From assembly GCA_023265195.1 (NCBI GenBank), contig JAHFUG010000015.1, positions 1 through 32,645 of the forward strand: a stretch of DNA of 32,645 nt, written 5' to 3'. Below the pieces are notes generated by a model, which saw nothing but the letters and a program-made list of their open reading frames with translations, was not told the DNA's origin and did not search any database. Position numbers and translations under genes: made by a program. The stretch comes from Blastocatellia bacterium. Its GTDB lineage: Bacteria; Acidobacteriota; Blastocatellia; UBA7656. Positions 32,040 to 32,645 of this stretch are shown piece after piece (the stretch's first letter is position 1; each line of letters starts with the position of its first letter).

Positions 32040-32645
32040 TCACCTCCTTGGAAGCGCTTCCACGCGCCGATTCACCTCGTCCCAATTCACGTTCTGCGTA
32101 AAAGCGTCAACATACTTCGCCGCGGCGGCGCCGTAATCCATGTGATACGCGTGCTCGTACATATCCAGCACCAGCAATGGATGACTCATCGGCGCATTGT
32201 GCATATGATCCCAAGCCCAGTAGTTGTGAGCCTCGCCGGTGTGCAGGTTGAACGCGAGAACCACCCAACCCGAGCCGCCGCCGAGCGCATTGGCGGTCCT
32301 CTTGAACTCGGCCTCCCACTGCTCGTAGCCGCCGAACCACTGCTTTATGAGATCGACGGCTTTCCCGCTTGCCTTGCCGTCGCCGCCGAGATTCGCGAAG
32401 TAATGCTCGTGCATAACAACCGAACCGGTCCTGACCAGCTCCTCCCGTTTCATATCGCCGTAGAGAAAAGCCGGAAGGTCCTTGTCCTTCATCGCGGCGT
32501 CCAGCCTTTGTTCTACGGCGTTCAACGCCTTCACTGCTCCGGCGTAGTTATTCTCCCAGTGCGACCGGATGAGCTTCTCCGACAGCCCTTTTAGTTTGGC
32601 TGGGTCGAACGGCAGCGGCTTCGGCTGATGTTGTCCCAGAAAAGC
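32040..32645 (-). CDS. Fe/Mn-family superoxide dismutase, 5' end beyond the window
   Basis: Converts superoxide to oxygen and hydrogen peroxide. 201 residues are visible, and the frame runs open to the window edge, so the N-terminus is missing. The metal ligands can be read: His in [14 protein letters not shown], His in [11 protein letters not shown], and Asp/His in [43 protein letters not shown] replaces the usual G(S)GWxWL stretch, and [16 protein letters not shown] closes the fold. Fe versus Mn cannot be decided. A signal peptide or N-terminal extension may precede [15 protein letters not shown]. It converges on the operon terminator. Confidence 0.93.
   Translation of the reverse strand, partial: AFLGQHQPKPLPFDPAKLKGLSEKLIRSHWENNYAGAVKALNAVEQRLDAAMKDKDLPAFLYGDMKREELVRTGSVVMHEHYFANLGGDGKASGKAVDLIKQWFGGYEQWEAEFKRTANALGGGSGWVVLAFNLHTGEAHNYWAWDHMHNAPMSHPLLVLDMYEHAYHMDYGAAAAKYVDAFTQNVNWDEVNRRVEALPRR

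Overview
The window is about 32.6 kb of GC-rich (near 58-60%) bacterial chromosome carrying mostly housekeeping genes. Gene content suggests an Acidobacteriota-like organism, perhaps of the Blastocatellia type. It has a pilMNOPQ operon with a long AMIN-domain secretin, several PilZ proteins, a Sco protein with an embedded CusF-like domain, 4Fe-4S APS reductase, and many palindromic intergenic repeats. The taxonomic call is inference only.

Layout. 1-5.8 kb: dusB, a repeat-bearing gap, polA, then a CusF/Sco copper lipoprotein and a small CusF-like lipoprotein. 5.8-10.4 kb, mostly minus strand: threonine synthase and a zinc-ribbon PilZ protein, then an unrecognised exported protein coupled to a 51-residue membrane protein. 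10.4-11.2 kb: a non-coding stretch with two nested inverted-repeat elements and a 26-bp tandem repeat. 11.2-14.1 kb: a thioredoxin-fold peroxiredoxin-like gene with an in-frame TGA exactly where the catalytic cysteine belongs (a likely selenoprotein), then a PhoB/PhoR-type two-component pair preceded by a candidate Pho box. 14.4-21.1 kb, minus strand: pilM-N-O-P-Q and a Roadblock/LC7 protein, i.e. the type IV pilus alignment complex and secretin. 21.8-25.6 kb, minus strand: a CinA/MoCF-domain protein, a haem-motif/NTF2-like secreted protein, an SDR oxidoreductase and a J-domain-like/double-PilZ protein. 25.9-28.1 kb: a LysR regulator and a secreted transglutaminase-like protein. 28.2-32.0 kb: a sulfate-assimilation operon (SUMT for sirohaem, APS reductase, sirohaem sulfite/nitrite reductase) behind a clear promoter and a long leader with a terminator just before the first start codon. 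The right edge holds a truncated Fe/Mn superoxide dismutase.

The most notable observation is the TGA-interrupted peroxiredoxin at 11223-11768. The frame is uninterrupted on both sides. The TGA falls in FYRGFW-U-AAC, a SECIS-like hairpin follows about 24 nt downstream, and the true stop is also TGA. Next come a 96-bp palindrome (a multiple of three) inserted in frame in the signal-peptide region of the Sco lipoprotein, the attenuator-like leader of the sulfur operon, and the cluster of nested inverted repeats upstream of the selenoprotein. No Sec machinery (selA, selB, selC, selD), tRNA, rRNA, CRISPR array or intact transposase was seen in the window.
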